Origin: Ferruginibacter sp.
GTDB taxonomy: Bacteria > Bacteroidota > Bacteroidia > Chitinophagales > Chitinophagaceae
Direction: 5' to 3'
NCBI GenBank assembly: GCA_014379905.1
Contig: JACMKX010000102.1
Span: forward strand, 38,129-102,128
Length of the DNA: 64,000 nt
Part shown: piece by piece, positions 62,108 to 64,000 of the stretch
Position numbering within the stretch: the first letter of the stretch is position 1
Layout: every line of letters begins with the position of its first letter
Notes under the pieces: model-generated
What the model saw: only the letters and a program-made list of their open reading frames with translations
Databases searched by the model: none
Told to the model about the DNA's origin: nothing
Program-made: the position numbers and the translations under genes

Positions 62108-63616
62108 TTAAAAACCACCCTTCGCATGCAAAAATAACCCCTTTTCGCCTAATTGATTAAAACTGTATTCAAAGCTGAAATTGATATCGTACAGCGTAAG
62201 AATATCGAGGCCAAAACCGCCCGAATAGAGGAAGCGGTTGCCCAGTCGGGTATCTGCAACAAATTTATTATAACTGTAACCTGCATCCGCGAATGTTTTT
62301 GCAAAAATCTGGAAGGGAACTTTAGAAACAAATTTGTTTTTAACGGGCACAGGGATATTAAACGCAATGACTTTTTTCTTCACTGTGTACTTTGTTAAAA
62401 CACCGGCGATGCCATCAATTACATAGTTCTCCAGCCCACGGAGGTATAATTCATTGTAACCCATAAAAGACTGGTTTATGTAAGGTTGTTTAAAAGGGAG
62501 CTTTATTGCGCCAATTGTGTTAAACGATTGATACCAGTTTTTGCCAAGGGAAAAGTAGCGGTTGTAGGCAGCGCTTAAGGTGAGCATATTAATTCCACCT
62601 GTAAAACCAACCCCTCTTTTTACCAGCGAAGCCGAATAAGTTTTGCCGGTTAAAGGATAATTGATATTGTTGGTGTGGATGTATCGGAATGAATAACCCA
62701 GTTCGGGAAAACCAACATAATTCTTATCATCATTATTGTAATAAGAGGGATTGTATTTATTGATAACACTGTCTTCTACTTTATTATAAGTATAACCTAT
62801 GCTGAAAATATGCCGTTTATAAAATCCTCTTCTTGAAATATAGGAGCCTGAGAGAAATAGGTTTTGCCTTACAAAGTTCCTGTCTGGCCTGCTGTAACGC
62901 AATACCAGGTTATTGCTGTTTGTGCGAAAAATAGTTGCCCTGCTCTGCGAAAAACCTCCGGAAATACTAAAGCCTTCTGTAAGGCTCCTGTTGCTGTATG
63001 GAGCAGCATAGGTAGCGGAAATGTTTCTTGAAAAACCATTTAAAAGAAATACCTGTAACTGGTCCCGTCTTCCGCTTAAATTGTAATGGGCAAATTTTAA
63101 TCCGTACGTAACCCTGTTCAGATCTGCATTGTATCGTTCTATCCATTCATTTAAGTTCCGGTCAGATAATTGAAATTGTGGAGTGGGATAAATGTACCAT
63201 CTTTCTTTTACCGTAACGATAACTTTTATGCTGTTGCCGGAAACAAAGGCTGGAACAAGCGTTACCTCTGCAAAAAGATTGGTATTGTAAATCAATTGTC
63301 TTGATTCTTCTAACTTTTGATAGAGTCGTGCAGCAGGGATAGTATCCCCTGTTTTAAACCGGATTTCCCGTGCAATAATGTATTTTTTCGTTTTTTTATT
63401 GCCGGTAATTTCAATGTATTCCACTACAAGGCTGGCAGCAGAATCTACCATTATCGATCTGTAGAAAGTATCTTTCAACGGGGAATGCTCCATGGTTTGC
63501 TGGCTCATGCAAACCGCGGAAAAAAATAGTAATAACAGGAAAGATGCAATATGTTTGAAAATACCTGTAGTCAATTTTTTTCCGGGAAATAATTGGGCAG
63601 ATAATGATAATAGCAC
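62108..63616 (-). CDS. BamA-like (D15/surface antigen) outer-membrane barrel
   Basis: 502 residues, signal peptide about 20-38. Two POTRA-like regions (about 65-155, VVEYIEITGNKKTKKYIIAR) and a C-terminal barrel from about 170 with the final strand SFEYSFNQLGEKGLFLHAKG. Smaller than BamA and related to TamA/YaeT-type accessory insertases; substrate unknown. Situated between nadK and the CBS gene. Confidence 0.8.
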   Translation of the reverse strand: MLLSLSAQLFPGKKLTTGIFKHIASFLLLLFFSAVCMSQQTMEHSPLKDTFYRSIMVDSAASLVVEYIEITGNKKTKKYIIAREIRFKTGDTIPAARLYQKLEESRQLIYNTNLFAEVTLVPAFVSGNSIKVIVTVKERWYIYPTPQFQLSDRNLNEWIERYNADLNRVTYGLKFAHYNLSGRRDQLQVFLLNGFSRNISATYAAPYSNRSLTEGFSISGGFSQSRATIFRTNSNNLVLRYSRPDRNFVRQNLFLSGSYISRRGFYKRHIFSIGYTYNKVEDSVINKYNPSYYNNDDKNYVGFPELGYSFRYIHTNNINYPLTGKTYSASLVKRGVGFTGGINMLTLSAAYNRYFSLGKNWYQSFNTIGAIKLPFKQPYINQSFMGYNELYLRGLENYVIDGIAGVLTKYTVKKKVIAFNIPVPVKNKFVSKVPFQIFAKTFADAGYSYNKFVADTRLGNRFLYSGGFGLDILTLYDINFSFEYSFNQLGEKGLFLHAKGGF

Positions 63617-63633
63617 TGCAGGAAATTTACCGG

Positions 63634-64000
63634 TTAGAGGTCTAAATAATTCATGAGATGTTTGTAATTGCTATGTATTTCGTTCTCAAAATTTTCGTTG
63701 CCAAAATAATAGATCACATCATATTCATAGCGTTCAAACGTAGCTACCACTGCCGAAATTTCTTTTTTGTTGATGTGAAGAGTAACGGTTAGCATTCCTG
63801 TTGCAGGATCAGTTTGAGAATTTAAATGCAGGATAGTACAATCATTGCTTTCCACAATACGGCTGATCTCGGATATGGCAAACTGCGATCGTTCCATTTC
63901 CAACACAATGATGCCACCAATTTCATTGGCTCCCGCAAAATTGCCCATAGTTTTTAATAAATCGCTTGTGCTGATCACGCCCGAAAGTTCGCCTTCCTCA
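63634..64000 (-). CDS. CBS-domain protein, start beyond the window
   Basis: Partial: the last 121 codons are visible; the reading frame continues over the right edge (EEGELSGVISTSDLLKTMGN), so the GTG/ATG start is not in the window. The visible part ends a CBS domain and then has an ACT-like domain (MLTVTLHINKKEISAVVATF). CBS modules bind adenosyl ligands. In Bacteroidota this gene is a usual neighbour of nadK. Confidence 0.7.
   Translation of the reverse strand, partial: EEGELSGVISTSDLLKTMGNFAGANEIGGIIVLEMERSQFAISEISRIVESNDCTILHLNSQTDPATGMLTVTLHINKKEISAVVATFERYEYDVIYYFGNENFENEIHSNYKHLMNYLDL

Noticed and set aside
1..64000. CRISPR arrays, tRNA and rRNA genes, prophage or transposase genes
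   Set aside because: I looked for repeated 24-40 base units with regular spacing, for tRNA T-arm words and for integrase or DDE-type motifs and found none in the window; small or degraded ones could escape visual inspection.

Overview
This 64 kb window comes from a bacterial chromosome of the phylum Bacteroidota, most likely the family Chitinophagaceae. Supporting signs are a gliding-motility lipoprotein gene (gldH), a giant secreted protein with a type IX secretion C-terminal domain, many SusD-less TonB/OmpA/BamA-type envelope genes, DUF1015 next to serC, Bacteroidota promoters of the TTTG-N19-TAnnTTTG type, almost no Shine-Dalgarno sequences, and moderate-to-low GC. I see no tRNA, rRNA, CRISPR array, integrase or transposase gene.

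Layout. 0-2.5 kb: edge of a YceI-type lipoprotein gene, a TPR protein, then a small graveyard holding the tail of a polymorphic metallopeptidase toxin and a frameshifted lipoprotein gene that may be its immunity partner. 2.5-7 kb: DUF1015, serC, a zinc-dependent phospholipase C-like protein and DUF502, all on the minus strand and interleaved with a dyad-rich intergenic repeat. 7-14 kb: a TetR-TolC-MFP-RND efflux operon with a palindromic operator lying on its promoter. 14-23.4 kb: housekeeping and envelope genes (AIM24, a Bax-inhibitor gene with an in-frame stop near its start, polysaccharide deacetylase, pheS, lipocalin, OmpA, hydroxyacyl-CoA dehydrogenase, SDR). 23.4-26.5 kb: an accessory-looking block, an XRE regulator divergent from four exported proteins (glycine-zipper protein, small beta-barrel, permuted NlpC/P60-like enzyme, small secreted protein). 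26.6-39 kb: envelope biogenesis (lpxD-like, yicC, gldH, PorG-like, uppS, bamA, two skp/ompH, murI) followed by rpmH-rnpA-yidD, msrB and a secreted protein. 39-50 kb: sod, tadA, aldehyde dehydrogenase, glutathione peroxidase, the T9SS-sorted beta-propeller protein and a TonB receptor. 50-64 kb: retropepsin-like protease, dus, CPBP protease, cdsA, psd, small cysteine-rich protein, YjjG nucleotidase, SDR, an orphan BatD, a two-component system, nadK, a second D15-type barrel and a CBS-domain protein running off the edge.

How the parts fit. Phospholipid synthesis (cdsA, psd), isoprenoid carrier (uppS), peptidoglycan precursor (murI), lipid A (lpxD-like) and outer-membrane assembly (bamA, skp) make this an envelope-rich neighbourhood. 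The usual Bacteroidota run CBS-nadK-PorG-uppS-bamA-ompH-ompH is split here into two pieces about 25 kb apart. The most unusual non-coding property is that several unrelated short repeat families abut or supply the stop codons of genes. The best candidates for something undescribed are the 23.5-26.5 kb exported-protein block, a predicted ~72 nt small RNA at about 27,962-28,033, and a retropepsin fused to a duplicated four-cysteine unit.
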